Source of the DNA: UBA6168 sp039819485
GTDB taxonomy: Bacteria; Bacteroidota; Bacteroidia; Chitinophagales; Saprospiraceae
NCBI GenBank assembly: GCA_039819485.1
Contig: JBCBRY010000034.1
Coordinates: 6,979 to 70,978 of the forward strand
Length of the DNA: 64,000 bases
Reading direction: 5' to 3'
Within the stretch, counting starts at the first letter, position 1, and each line of letters opens with the position of its first letter. Both the position numbers and the translations under genes were made by a program. Below are positions 34,201 to 43,121 of this stretch, one piece after another. Under the pieces are notes generated by a model. It was not told the DNA's origin. It ran no database searches and was given only the letters and a program-made list of their open reading frames with translations.

Positions 34201-34920
34201 ATGAAAAATATAATTCTATTTTCTTTCGTCCTGCTTTTATTGATCTCCTGTGCAAAAGAAGTCACCGCCCCTGCACCTGATCAGAAAAAAAACCTGACAA
34301 CGACTGAACTAATGAAAGAACAAATAAAAAATGGTGACTTCCGATATGACTTTATTGGCTACGTTGAAAACCACCAGCCCGCCGACAGAGAAACCATGCG
34401 CCATATATTGGCTTTAAATAAACGGCTTCCACTAAAAGACAAATGGACGAATGCCGAAGAAAACTACCAAGTTTTAAAAGCTGAATTAATCAAATGGCAA
34501 AATGAAGATGTAAAAGAAGAATACTCAAGACACACACAAAATTTTGCCCTTCGATGTTTGAGGAATTATTTTCTGAACATAAAAAACCCGGATTCTTCAA
34601 CAGAAGTTATTTTTCTTTTAAATCTTTTGATTGAACACAATAACAACGACCTGGATGTATTAGTGGACGCCTTCATGTATGTTGAAAAAGATTTAATTCC
34701 ATCCGAACGCAAACGATATATCGACCATATCAAAGACTGGCACACCAAACATAAAAATACGGTTGAAGAAAAATTTGAAAATTACAGAACGGTATTTGAA
34801 ACTTCTGAAAACGAGCAACAAAAGCTCGGCTATTTAATGGCTATAAAACGATTGGAGTGTCTGAGCCGATCAATAAACTATACGGAAGAAACAATAACTT
34901 TTGCAGGCAAGCTTGATTAA
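34201..34920 (+). CDS. Predicted lipoprotein of unknown function
   Basis: A 239-residue protein with a lipoprotein signal (MKNIILFSFVLLLLISCAKE, lipidated Cys17). The rest is mostly helical and charged with repeats of paired helices (NYQVLKAELIKWQNEDVKEE, LINLLIEHNNNDLDVLVDAF), resembling solenoid proteins but without a recognisable motif. Codon use is strongly AT-rich. It is followed by an intrinsic terminator. Confidence 0.72.
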   Translation: MKNIILFSFVLLLLISCAKEVTAPAPDQKKNLTTTELMKEQIKNGDFRYDFIGYVENHQPADRETMRHILALNKRLPLKDKWTNAEENYQVLKAELIKWQNEDVKEEYSRHTQNFALRCLRNYFLNIKNPDSSTEVIFLLNLLIEHNNNDLDVLVDAFMYVEKDLIPSERKRYIDHIKDWHTKHKNTVEEKFENYRTVFETSENEQQKLGYLMAIKRLECLSRSINYTEETITFAGKLD

Positions 34921-34955
34921 AAAAGAATTTGATTTGCAATAAACAATAAAAAAAG

Positions 34956-34992
34956 AACCGGGGCTTCAGTCAATGATCCCCGGTTATTTTTT
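34956..34992 (+). terminator. Intrinsic terminator
   Basis: AACCGGGG and CCCCGGTT enclose a 14-nt loop, then ATTTTTT. The stem starts 36 bp after the lipoprotein stop. Confidence 0.85.
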
Positions 34993-35198
34993 GGGTATTT
35001 ATTTTAAGGACTAATTTATTTTTTTGAGGGATAATACCTGTGCAAAAAAAGCGGCAGGAATTTTATTTAATAAAATATGAAGCACTACTTTTATTTTAGA
35101 CATTTACCTGGAAAATCACCCGCCCTATTTTTCCTCATTCCGTGATTATTTCAAATCGTTTTTTGATTGCCTACCGACGGTGCAATTCCGAAAAAAAT

Positions 35199-35744
35199 CT
35201 ATTTTTTATTTTTTTCCAAAAAAGCAATGATCTTTTCAAAGGGTTGGTCTACCCCTATAATCTCACCTTTTTCATCAATCAAAAATTTGGTGGGCACCTG
35301 TTTCACGCCATATATTTCGGCGATGGGTGAGTCGAAAAAACGGAGGCTGGTGGCCTGGTCCAAAATCTGATATTCCCAGGGCATTTGGAAGCGCTCCAAC
35401 GCCCGTTCCCAGCGGGCCGGTTTTTGCTCGACCGCTACGCTGACAATGGTAAAGCCATCCGCCTTTTTAAATTTGGCCTGTCCATATTGAGCATAGAGGT
35501 TTTTTACTTCCGGCATTTCCTTGATGCAAGGGCCGCACCAACTGCCCCAAAAATCCAACAACACATATTTGCCTTGCAGGTCGGACAATTTGAAAGGCGT
35601 ACCATCAGCCAGGGTGGCAGAAAAATCCCTGATATTTTCCCCACTGCCAGTGCTTGGTTTTAAGTATAGCTCTTTGAAGAATGGAATTGCGAAATAGGCA
35701 ACTATCAATATGATGAAGAATTTAAGCAGTCCGTATTTTTTCAT
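35199..35744 (-). CDS. TlpA/ResA-type thioredoxin-fold protein
   Basis: A 181-residue membrane-anchored protein (KKYGLLKFFIILIVAYFAIP is an uncleaved anchor or signal). ADGTPFKLSDLQGKYVLLDF and WGSWCGPCIKEMPEV carry the active-site pair Cys70/Cys73; the cis-Pro loop is IYGVKQVPTKFLIDEKGEII. It would work as a periplasmic disulfide reductase, for example in cytochrome c maturation or peroxide stress. It stands alone on the minus strand. Confidence 0.9.
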   Translation of the reverse strand: MKKYGLLKFFIILIVAYFAIPFFKELYLKPSTGSGENIRDFSATLADGTPFKLSDLQGKYVLLDFWGSWCGPCIKEMPEVKNLYAQYGQAKFKKADGFTIVSVAVEQKPARWERALERFQMPWEYQILDQATSLRFFDSPIAEIYGVKQVPTKFLIDEKGEIIGVDQPFEKIIAFLEKNKK

Positions 35745-36183
35745 TTTATGCTTCTTGTTTAATTGAAAGGTGATTGAATATGGGCAAACCGTTTAACTGT
35801 GCTGATTTATCAATTTAGGGTCAAATGTTCACTGAGATGGCGCCGCAGTCGGCCTATCGGCCGCTCGGCGCAGTCTGGGGTCTGAGGGGGCAGTTGTTTT
35901 TAAATCGTTGAAAATTCAACGATTTAAAAACAACTGCCCCCTTAAACCCCTCCTCCGCCCGGCGCTGCGGAGCAGCGACTCGGGCGACTGCCATACATAC
36001 AGGGATGTCCCCATGTTTATTAATCAATACATTTAACTTTTAACAAAAAGAATGAAAACGCCCCAATTGGCCCGAAGTTAAACAACACTTGATTTTTCTT
36101 TGGCAATTGTTACCTTTAGGACAGCATCCAGAATAGTATTATCGAAGAACCAATTTCATTTAACCTAATAAAAACAGTTTTCG
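35745..36183. other. Intergenic region with a large GC-rich palindrome
   Basis: No gene is visible. It contains the 27-bp perfect stem at 35886-35941, whose flanks (35838-35885 and 35942-35992) also show partial complementarity: GGCCGCTCGGCGCAGTCTGG left versus GAGCAGCGACTCGGGCGACT right. Confidence 0.5.
35886..35941. repeat. 27-bp perfect inverted repeat with 2-nt loop
   Basis: GGGGGCAGTTGTTTTTAAAT (starting 35886) continues for 27 bases and is matched exactly by 35915-35941. The only loop is AA. Partial complementarity continues outward, so the entire structure may exceed 120 nt. It is not built of repeated words, unlike other hairpins here, and has no T-run. Confidence 0.8.
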
Positions 36184-36600
36184 ATGAAAATCAATATCTC
36201 TCTTTCCCTCCTCTTGGTTTGTTCCTTTTTATTTTTCCAGGCTTGCCGGGTCGACGAGGTTCCCGAAGAAGAAGAAACACCACCTGTCCAATTCGAAAAC
36301 AGTAACTTAGAAGTGAAAGTCCAGGTAGAAACCGATACCGGCCTCATCCTTGCCATCGGTGCGCAGATCAAGTTGTACGAAAACCAAAATGACCGCATGG
36401 AAGACTTCAGGGTCGTACACGAGGGTTCTACTAATGCCTTCGGGAAATATACTTTCAACGCCCTTGCCAATCCGGAATATTGGGTTTCCGTAAAAAATCC
36501 ATATGATGGACAGGTGAAATTCTTTTATGATGACGCACCTTTTGCCACGCCTGGCCATCCAGTCATTTTGAACAAACTGGATGTTGTGTTTGAGCAATAG
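36184..36600 (+). CDS. Small lipoprotein with carboxypeptidase-regulatory-like domain
   Basis: A 138-residue protein with lipoprotein signal (MKINISLSLLLVCSFLFFQAC, lipidated Cys). After an acidic linker (VPEEEETPP) a single beta-sandwich with SNLEVKVQVETDTGLIL, AIGAQIKLYENQ and GKYTFNALANPEYWVSVK resembles the carboxypeptidase D regulatory-like fold. Probable surface or periplasmic role, function unknown. Confidence 0.75.
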   Translation: MKINISLSLLLVCSFLFFQACRVDEVPEEEETPPVQFENSNLEVKVQVETDTGLILAIGAQIKLYENQNDRMEDFRVVHEGSTNAFGKYTFNALANPEYWVSVKNPYDGQVKFFYDDAPFATPGHPVILNKLDVVFEQ

Positions 36601-36601
36601 A

Positions 36602-36676
36602 GAAATGAAGAATGAAGAATGAAGAATAGCTATTAAGATTTTTCATTCTTCATTTTTCATTCTTCATTCTCACTTC
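36602..36676. repeat. Word-repeat hairpin (AATGAAG words)
   Basis: GAAATGAAGAATGAAGAATG (from 36602) and complementary TCATTCTTCATTTTTCATTC arms (36639-36676) lie between convergent genes. The stop codon of the GCS2-CBS gene (36670-36672) is inside the right arm. The words are the same as in the hairpin at 13563-13696. Confidence 0.85.
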
Positions 36677-38601
36677 TTTTCCAGCCGTTCTACCAATCTG
36701 GCCGATACCCGGAGAAAATCCATTTCGGTAATAATTCCTGCCAACTCATTGTCCTCGCCGACCACTACCGGCAAGCAGCCGACCTTATTATCCCGCATCA
36801 GGTTCAGTGCATCAATGATGGTAGCTTTTGGTGTAACGGTGATGGGGTTCGGGATCATTACATCTTCGACGATGCCAATGTCCTGATCGTTGGTCTGTGA
36901 TTTTTGGCTGTAATGTTTCAGCAAAGAACGCGAAGTAACCAAACCGACCAGGTTACCCATTTTGTCCTCCACGGGCATGTAACGTACCTTGTGCCAATTC
37001 ATCATTTCCGTTACGAGGTCGATCAGGTCGGTCTGTTGAACGGTGATCAGGTCGGTAGTCATGAATTCATCGACGCGAAGGCGGGAAGGCACGTATTCGC
37101 GAAGGTCTTCCGGATTGGGAATTTTCCATTCATGCACCGGTATTTCTTTTTCCTGGTTTTCGATGATGCAGGCCGTAACTACAGCGACAGCTTCATCGTT
37201 GGTGATTTTTTCTTTTAATTTGGTGAAAGTCCGCAACTGCCAGCGGGCGCCGGTGCAGTGCTTTTTGATACGTTCCTGGATGGTTCCCAGATAGCGGTCA
37301 ATGTCCGCAGTATCAATCTTTCTTTCCTCCAGTCCTTCCCGGGCGATGGGCAACAGTTCTTTTTGGATCAGGTCAACGGCCCCATATTTTTTGTCGCCAA
37401 ACCAGGTGAATTTACAATCGATCCCATAACGGGAGGCTTTGACAAAGTTGTCCCGCACATCGTCCCAGCTCAGTTTTTCACGGATGTCTTTATAATGTTT
37501 GTGCATACCGACCATGGCCCCCAGCCAGAAACCGGCATTGGCAGTTGCGTCCAAAACAGTCGGCCCGGCGGGCAAGACCCGGTTCTCGATGCGTAAATGT
37601 GGTTTGCCGTTGCCGCTGATGCCGTAGCAGGGGCGATTCCAACGATAAACGGTCGAATTGTGAACCTGGAGTGATTTAAGCTTCGGTGTTACTCCCGCAT
37701 TTATTTTTTCCCACGACTCTTCTTTTTCATCAGCCGTCATGAGCACCCGGAAGCGGGCAATGTCTTCCCTGTAAATGTCGAGGATAGAGCCGTGCAGCCA
37801 GTCATTGCCAAAATTGACGCGCGGGCTACGGTCCCGCAAATGTTGTTGGGAGGTCCTGGTATCTACGGATTGCTGGAACATGGCAATCCGCGACTCATGC
37901 CAGAGACGCTTGCCAAATACCAGCGGTGAATTGGCGGAAAGCGCAATGGTGGGGCCCGTCAGTGTTTGGGCGATATTGTACAATGGCACAAAGTCATTGG
38001 GAGCCACCTGTAGGTGTACCTGGAAACTCGTATTACAGGCTTCCAGCAAGGGAGAATCATGAATAATATTCAGCTCATCGATCCCATTGATATTGATCTC
38101 AAAACCCTTGCCCAACAACTGCCCGTGCAGGGATTCCATCAGCCCGCGATAGCGGGGATTTGGGGTCAGGTTCTCAATATCCAAATGATATTTCCGGAGG
38201 GTCGGCAGGATACCTGTGAGGATGACATCGGCCCCCATCTTACGCACCGTTTCCCGTATCTTTTTGATGTAGCGCAGGTTCTCGTCTTCCAGCTTGTGGA
38301 GCGCTTTGCCCTTAAATTCATAAGGAGTCAGGTTGGTTTCCAGGTTGAACTGGGCCAACTCGGTGTCCAGCCACTTGTACTTCTTCATCTTCTTCATCAC
38401 TTCTACGTTGATCTTGGCCGGCTTGAAGGTCTTGCTGTCTACGAGACACATTTCCTGCTCTGCCCCGATCCGTACAATGTCGGACTCAAACCAGTCGTTA
38501 TCTAACATGTATTCCAGTGCCCGGACATCATTCAGCAAGCGGCGTACAAAGGCTTGTACTTCTTTCGGTTCTTTTGCGATAGTTACTTTTTGTTCGCCCA
38601 T
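36670..38601 (-). CDS. GCS2-type glutamate-cysteine ligase-like protein fused to two CBS domains
   Basis: A 643-residue protein. Residues 1 to about 400 form a glutamate-cysteine ligase family 2 (GCS2) like ATP-grasp-related fold: IGAEQEMCLVD near 48, QFNLETNLTPYE, and SFQVHLQVAPND, which carry the acidic metal-binding residues. A helical linker follows (about 400-515), then two CBS domains from about 520 to 643 (MTTDLITVQQTDLIDLVTEM and MIPNPITVTPKATIIDALNL, LAGIITEMDFLRVSAR). CBS pairs bind adenosine nucleotides. The ligase substrates are not known; the fusion suggests energy-state control of a gamma-glutamyl ligase. Confidence 0.88.
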   Translation of the reverse strand: MGEQKVTIAKEPKEVQAFVRRLLNDVRALEYMLDNDWFESDIVRIGAEQEMCLVDSKTFKPAKINVEVMKKMKKYKWLDTELAQFNLETNLTPYEFKGKALHKLEDENLRYIKKIRETVRKMGADVILTGILPTLRKYHLDIENLTPNPRYRGLMESLHGQLLGKGFEININGIDELNIIHDSPLLEACNTSFQVHLQVAPNDFVPLYNIAQTLTGPTIALSANSPLVFGKRLWHESRIAMFQQSVDTRTSQQHLRDRSPRVNFGNDWLHGSILDIYREDIARFRVLMTADEKEESWEKINAGVTPKLKSLQVHNSTVYRWNRPCYGISGNGKPHLRIENRVLPAGPTVLDATANAGFWLGAMVGMHKHYKDIREKLSWDDVRDNFVKASRYGIDCKFTWFGDKKYGAVDLIQKELLPIAREGLEERKIDTADIDRYLGTIQERIKKHCTGARWQLRTFTKLKEKITNDEAVAVVTACIIENQEKEIPVHEWKIPNPEDLREYVPSRLRVDEFMTTDLITVQQTDLIDLVTEMMNWHKVRYMPVEDKMGNLVGLVTSRSLLKHYSQKSQTNDQDIGIVEDVMIPNPITVTPKATIIDALNLMRDNKVGCLPVVVGEDNELAGIITEMDFLRVSARLVERLEKK

Positions 38602-38810
38602 ATCTGAGGGGAGTTTTAAGTTATTGAGTTTTTAATAATTGTTTTTGGGGTTGGAATAATTAGCTCATTTTTACACGGACATTGCGGAGAGCATAAAACT
38701 CCGCCATTATCCATTCTTCAAAAAACCACATTTGTGTGAAATTTGCCAAATAGTTTTGCGAATAAAATTTCCCACTGGCTAAAGATAATTTTTTAAAATA
38801 AATATTGACG

Positions 38811-39341
38811 ATGAAACATTTTTCCTTGATAATAATTTTTGCGGTGCTGTTGGCCGCCTGTAAAAAAGAAGAACCTGCTCTTTTCACCATCCCGGTGACC
38901 AACCTGAGATTTGAGGTCAATTCGGCCATGAGCCCACTCCTCAGTCACGACATTCCACTCAACAATGTCAATTTTAATTCTGTAAACCTGCTGCAGGCGG
39001 CGGGGATCGATACCGCAAATATCAAAAGCATCCTGCCGCGCCGGGCCACTCTCTACCTGCCGTTTGCCGACAACAATCTCGACTTCATCAAGGAAATTGC
39101 CATTCGGCTCTGCCTGCCGGGCGACAACCAATCGAATTGCGGACAAGAAGCCTTCTGGTACGATGAAACCAACGAAAACAGAAAAGGTGCCGATCATGTG
39201 CTTTTTGGCAGCAATGTCGACGACCTCCGCAAATGGGTCCTGACGGAAAACGTCAACCTCCAGATCCAGCTTGAAGAAATGTGGCGCCAACCGAACGGCA
39301 CTTTCGAAATTTTCCTCGACCTCGAATTTGATGTGAGATAG
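38811..39341 (+). CDS. Small lipoprotein, unknown function
   Basis: A 176-residue protein with lipoprotein signal (MKHFSLIIIFAVLLAACKKE). The mature part (VTNLRFEVNSAMSPLLSHDI, ending LDLEFDVR) is beta-rich and unrecognised. The ATG at 38811 is preferred over an in-frame TTG two codons earlier. Confidence 0.75.
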   Translation: MKHFSLIIIFAVLLAACKKEEPALFTIPVTNLRFEVNSAMSPLLSHDIPLNNVNFNSVNLLQAAGIDTANIKSILPRRATLYLPFADNNLDFIKEIAIRLCLPGDNQSNCGQEAFWYDETNENRKGADHVLFGSNVDDLRKWVLTENVNLQIQLEEMWRQPNGTFEIFLDLEFDVR

Positions 39342-39477
39342 ACACTGAATGAAAGAAGGAGTAGATTTTGAGCGGACATTATTGATCGGCTTCCAAGTCC
39401 GGCCTTTAAATCCATTCATCAGGCAGCATTTATCGAAGAGCCATGAAACAATGGAACCCTGAATCCATTTAACATCC

Positions 39478-39485
39478 TACCTTTG
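39478..39485 (+). promoter_or_regulatory. Putative -7 box of the ALDH gene
   Basis: TACCTTTG matches TAnnTTTG and lies 117 bp before the ALDH ATG. The leader contains the hairpin at 39517-39587. A -33 element is not evident. Confidence 0.4.
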
Positions 39486-39516
39486 CGCCCGCAAATTTTT
39501 CCTTAACCAAGATAGA

Positions 39517-39587
39517 AATGGTCAATGGTTAATGGTCAATGGCCAACATCTTTTTGATTGCCCATCGACCATTGACCACGAGCCATT
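39517..39587 (+). repeat. Word-repeat hairpin (CAATGGT words)
   Basis: AATGGTCAATGGTTAATGGT (39517 on) pairs with the ACCATTGACCACGAGCCATT side (to 39587) over 30 nt with about six mismatches. It ends 14 bp before the ALDH ATG, hence within the mRNA leader. Confidence 0.8.
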
Positions 39588-39601
39588 AAACCGTTCATTT
39601 C

Positions 39602-41128
39602 ATGAAAAAAGATTTCCTGAAAAAACTCCAGCTCGAAGCAGAGAACGCCGGTACCAGCACCGGCCTGAATGATGAGACTTCGAGTAAAATGATAAAATCC
39701 TACTCGCCCGTCGACGGTGAGTACATCGGCAGCGTCAGCCAGACCACCAAAACTCAGTACAATCAAGTCATCAAAACCGCGAAAGCTGCTTTCAAAGTGT
39801 GGCGTGAAATCCCTGCCCCCAAGCGAGGTGAAATCGTCCGCCAGTACGGCGACGCACTGCGCAAGAACAAAAAAGCACTCGGCCAGTTGGTAAGCTATGA
39901 AATGGGCAAGTCGCTCCAGGAAGGCTGGGGCGAAGTTCAGGAGATGATCGACATCTGCGACTTTGCCGTAGGCCTTAGCCGCCAGCTCTACGGATTGAGC
40001 ATGCACTCTGAAAGGCCTCATCACCGCATGTACGAACAGTGGCATCCACTGGGCATTGTGGGCATTATCAGCGCCTTCAATTTCCCAGTGGCCGTTTGGT
40101 CCTGGAACGCCATGATCGCCCTGGTCTGCGGTGATGTTTGCGTATGGAAACCTTCAGAAAAAGCTCCGTTGTGCGGAGTGGCCTGTCAAAACATTTTGAA
40201 GAAAGTACTGAAAGCCAACAAAGTACCGGAAGGGGTGAGCTGCCTCATCAATGGAAATTATAAGGTCGGCGAATACATGACCAAGGACACCAATGTAGCC
40301 CTCGTTTCTGCTACCGGCAGCACCCGCATGGGCAAGATTGTCGGACAGACAGTAGCAGCCCGTTTGGGCAAGAGCCTGCTGGAACTGGGCGGCAACAACG
40401 CCATCATCATCACACCGAGCAGCGACATGGATGTCGTACTGACGGGAGCTTTGTTCGGAGCGGTTGGCACCTGTGGGCAGCGCTGTACGACGACCCGACG
40501 ACTCATCATCCACGACAGTATTTACAACGAGGTCAAAGAAAAACTCGCCACCGCTTACACCCAACTCCGCATCGGCGATCCGCTCGACCAAAACAACCAC
40601 GTCGGTCCATTGATCGATGAGGATGCAGTGAAAAATTATCTGAACGCCATCAAAGCCTGTAAAAAAGAAGGCGGCAATTTCGTCGTGGAAGGTGGCGTAC
40701 TGGAAGGCAAAGGCTATGAAAGTGGCTGTTACGTGAAACCTTGCATTGCGGAAGCAAAGCCCAAAATGTCCATCGTACAGCATGAGACCTTTGCCCCCAT
40801 TCTTTATTTGATGAAATACAAAAACCTCGACGAGGCCATCGCCATCCAGAACGATGTCCCGCAAGGTTTGTCTTCTGCCATCATGACCACCAATATGCGG
40901 GAAGCGGAGCAATTCCTTTCCACGGCCGGTTCTGACTGCGGGATCGCCAACGTGAATATCGGCACCAGCGGCGCTGAGATCGGTGGCGCATTTGGAGGTG
41001 AAAAGGAAACGGGCGGCGGCCGGGAATCCGGCTCGGATGCCTGGAAGGCGTACATGCGCCGGCAGACAAATACAATCAACTACAGCAAGGAATTGCCTTT
41101 GGCGCAGGGGATTAAGTTTGATTTGTGA
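39602..41128 (+). CDS. Aldehyde dehydrogenase, ALDH7 (alpha-aminoadipic semialdehyde) type
   Basis: A 508-residue ALDH superfamily protein. The catalytic Glu is about residue 261 in SLLELGGNNAII and the nucleophilic Cys about 295 in GTCGQRCTTTRR, the GQRCTT form typical of ALDH7. HPLGIVGIISAFNFPVAVWS forms the oxyanion/cofactor region, and the C-terminal GGAFGGEKETGGGRESGSDA is also ALDH7-like. It would oxidise alpha-aminoadipic semialdehyde to aminoadipate in lysine degradation, using NAD+. It is monocistronic, with hairpins on both sides. Confidence 0.9.
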   Translation: MKKDFLKKLQLEAENAGTSTGLNDETSSKMIKSYSPVDGEYIGSVSQTTKTQYNQVIKTAKAAFKVWREIPAPKRGEIVRQYGDALRKNKKALGQLVSYEMGKSLQEGWGEVQEMIDICDFAVGLSRQLYGLSMHSERPHHRMYEQWHPLGIVGIISAFNFPVAVWSWNAMIALVCGDVCVWKPSEKAPLCGVACQNILKKVLKANKVPEGVSCLINGNYKVGEYMTKDTNVALVSATGSTRMGKIVGQTVAARLGKSLLELGGNNAIIITPSSDMDVVLTGALFGAVGTCGQRCTTTRRLIIHDSIYNEVKEKLATAYTQLRIGDPLDQNNHVGPLIDEDAVKNYLNAIKACKKEGGNFVVEGGVLEGKGYESGCYVKPCIAEAKPKMSIVQHETFAPILYLMKYKNLDEAIAIQNDVPQGLSSAIMTTNMREAEQFLSTAGSDCGIANVNIGTSGAEIGGAFGGEKETGGGRESGSDAWKAYMRRQTNTINYSKELPLAQGIKFDL

Positions 41129-41131
41129 TTT

Positions 41132-41201
41132 GTGCGAATCAAGGGCAAAATTGAATACCATATAAAAGGAAGGGTTAGCTGCGATAACCCTTGATTCGCA
41201 T
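41132..41201 (+). terminator. Terminator-like hairpin after ALDH
   Basis: GTGCGAATCAAGGG (41132-41145) and CCCTTGATTCGCAT (41188-41201) pair over 13 bp; the loop holds a nested GGGTTAGCTGCGATAACCC stem. It starts 3 bp after the ALDH stop and has no clear T-run. Confidence 0.7.
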
Positions 41202-41422
41202 CATTAATATTTTATGAAAAAAAAAGCGGATCGTGGCACTTGGGCGGCGGTCTGCTTTTTTTATTTCAAGAAGCAGATAATTTTTAAAAAATTAAAAAAA
41301 CCAGTTAGAATTCCTGATTTGCTATGTTTTTAGAGTTGGTAAAACTGTAGTACGAAGATTTAACTTTAACCAAAGTTTTTGGGCTCCGAAAATTAATATA
41401 GACCTGATTCTTTTTTCTGCCC

Positions 41423-42505
41423 TTATTTAATATCCACCAAAATAGGTTCAGAAACCAATTTTCCTACCCAATAGTCCTGATCAAAAGAAGAAAATTTATG
41501 GGGTGAATTACCGGAGGGCAAAAGGTATTCGCAAAACGCAAAAACCCGAAATGTACCTGCTTCTTTCAAATTAAACAGGGCTTTATCAATAGCACCATAG
41601 ATGCTGCCCTCTCCAACCATTTTTCTGACGAATTTTTCTGTCGATGGATTTATACGCTTTATGGTCAATGGTATCTCAAATTCAATATAATCTTCAGGCA
41701 AAATGTCGAGATGTGACACCGCCCTTCCTCCATTTAATTCAGTAAAGGAACTGGATCTTGCGGAAGACAACCTACCCTCTTCTGACAAAAACATTAAATA
41801 ATTACCTAAAAAGTAATTAGACTTGTGAAAACAAACAGGCTCAGTTGATTGGTTTTTTATTTTAATTTTAAATAAATAGGTACTGTCAAAACTATTTTCA
41901 TCCGTAATATTAAACACTTCTATTTTTAATTCATCAACCTGTTCTGCCAGATGGTATTGTTCAATAAATTTAAGTTTATAATCAGCATCCATCCCATAAT
42001 ATTCAGCATAGTTCATCGATAATCGAGTACTCACATTTGCGGGGATCATATAATCGGCCAGATAGTCATGTGCCTGCTTAGAAGCGATGCAGAACAAAGC
42101 CTGCAGAGCAGCATATTTATGAATAAAATTCCCCTCGTCCCTTAATCGATCCAGCAACCTAACCAATACCGGAACAGCCAGACTGTCTCCTTCGTCCCTT
42201 AAATTAATCAGGTCATTAAATACCAACATCGAGAATTCATAATCTGTGAAGTCTGTAAACCTTTCAATACGAGAAGTATCTGCCGGGCCATTTTCACCCG
42301 CCCGCTGAACAAAATAATTATTTAAGTCAGGTGATCTTTTTTCTTTTTTAAATATTTCGACGGCAGCACTTTTTTCAGCATTAATTGCATACTCTTCAAC
42401 TTCACTGAAGTTATTTATTTCGTGGTCATCGATTTCAGCACAACCTAAAATTAAAAAAGAAGCAAACAGGCTCTGCATGGCCAAAAAGAGAGATAAATAT
42501 TTCAT
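41423..42505 (-). CDS. Predicted lipoprotein with helical repeats
   Basis: A 360-residue protein with lipoprotein signal (MKYLSLFLAMQSLFASFLILGC). The central part (VPVLVRLLDRLRDEGNFIHK, YAALQALFCIASKQAHDYLA) looks like HEAT-type helical repeats, and the C-terminal 150 residues are beta-rich (FEIPLTIKRINPST). I do not recognise a family. Codon use is AT-rich. It is the only gene between ALDH and the VOC operon. Confidence 0.7.
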   Translation of the reverse strand: MKYLSLFLAMQSLFASFLILGCAEIDDHEINNFSEVEEYAINAEKSAAVEIFKKEKRSPDLNNYFVQRAGENGPADTSRIERFTDFTDYEFSMLVFNDLINLRDEGDSLAVPVLVRLLDRLRDEGNFIHKYAALQALFCIASKQAHDYLADYMIPANVSTRLSMNYAEYYGMDADYKLKFIEQYHLAEQVDELKIEVFNITDENSFDSTYLFKIKIKNQSTEPVCFHKSNYFLGNYLMFLSEEGRLSSARSSSFTELNGGRAVSHLDILPEDYIEFEIPLTIKRINPSTEKFVRKMVGEGSIYGAIDKALFNLKEAGTFRVFAFCEYLLPSGNSPHKFSSFDQDYWVGKLVSEPILVDIK

Positions 42506-42713
42506 AGAATAAAACAGTTATGACTATACCTTATAAATGAACGGCATTCCGCAAACACGCCTTCATTAAGGATGAATAAAACATAAAAAAAGTTGGCTGA
42601 TGTAATAAAAGAACAACTTTTAATTTATTATTTATGTAGTTCAGACATTCAATATATTCAAACGGCAAAGCAAGTATCCCAACTTAAATACAGTTTAGGG
42701 TTGCGGATTCATT

Positions 42714-42721
42714 TAACTTTG
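42714..42721 (+). promoter_or_regulatory. Putative -7 box of the VOC-rluF-bla operon
   Basis: TAACTTTG matches TAnnTTTG and lies 28 bp before the VOC ATG. No -33 partner at the usual spacing is apparent. Confidence 0.4.
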
Positions 42722-42749
42722 TTAAGATTTTTAATCAAAAAATACAGCC

Positions 42750-43121
42750 ATGAAATTAGGTGCATTTTCCGTAAGCCTCGCCGTCAAAGACCTGCAGGCT
42801 TCCAAAGCTTTTTACGAAAAACTGGGCTTCACTGTTTTTGGTGGTGAACTGGCAAAAAATTATTTAATCATGAAAAATGGCAATGCGTTGGTCGGGTTGT
42901 TTCAGGGTATGTTTGAAAAAAATATTTTGACTTTTAACCCCGGCTGGGACGAAAGTGCCAATAAACTGGATTCATTCGATGATGTGCGGGACATACAGCG
43001 ATCACTAAAATCAAAAGGTGTAACAATGGCCACCGAAGCGGATGAGTCTACTTCGGGCCCGGCAAGTTTTGTGGTGGTCGACCCGGATGGAAATGCGATT
43101 TTAGTTGATCAACATGTGTAA
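42750..43121 (+). CDS. VOC-superfamily (glyoxalase-like) protein
   Basis: A 123-residue single-chain vicinal oxygen chelate protein. AVKDLQASKAFYEKLGFTVF is the family start, and ASFVVVDPDGNAILVDQH ends the second module with the usual metal-site region. Such proteins bind a metal ion and act on diverse substrates or as resistance proteins; no specific role can be assigned. Its stop overlaps the rluF start by one base (TAATG). Confidence 0.85.
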   Translation: MKLGAFSVSLAVKDLQASKAFYEKLGFTVFGGELAKNYLIMKNGNALVGLFQGMFEKNILTFNPGWDESANKLDSFDDVRDIQRSLKSKGVTMATEADESTSGPASFVVVDPDGNAILVDQHV

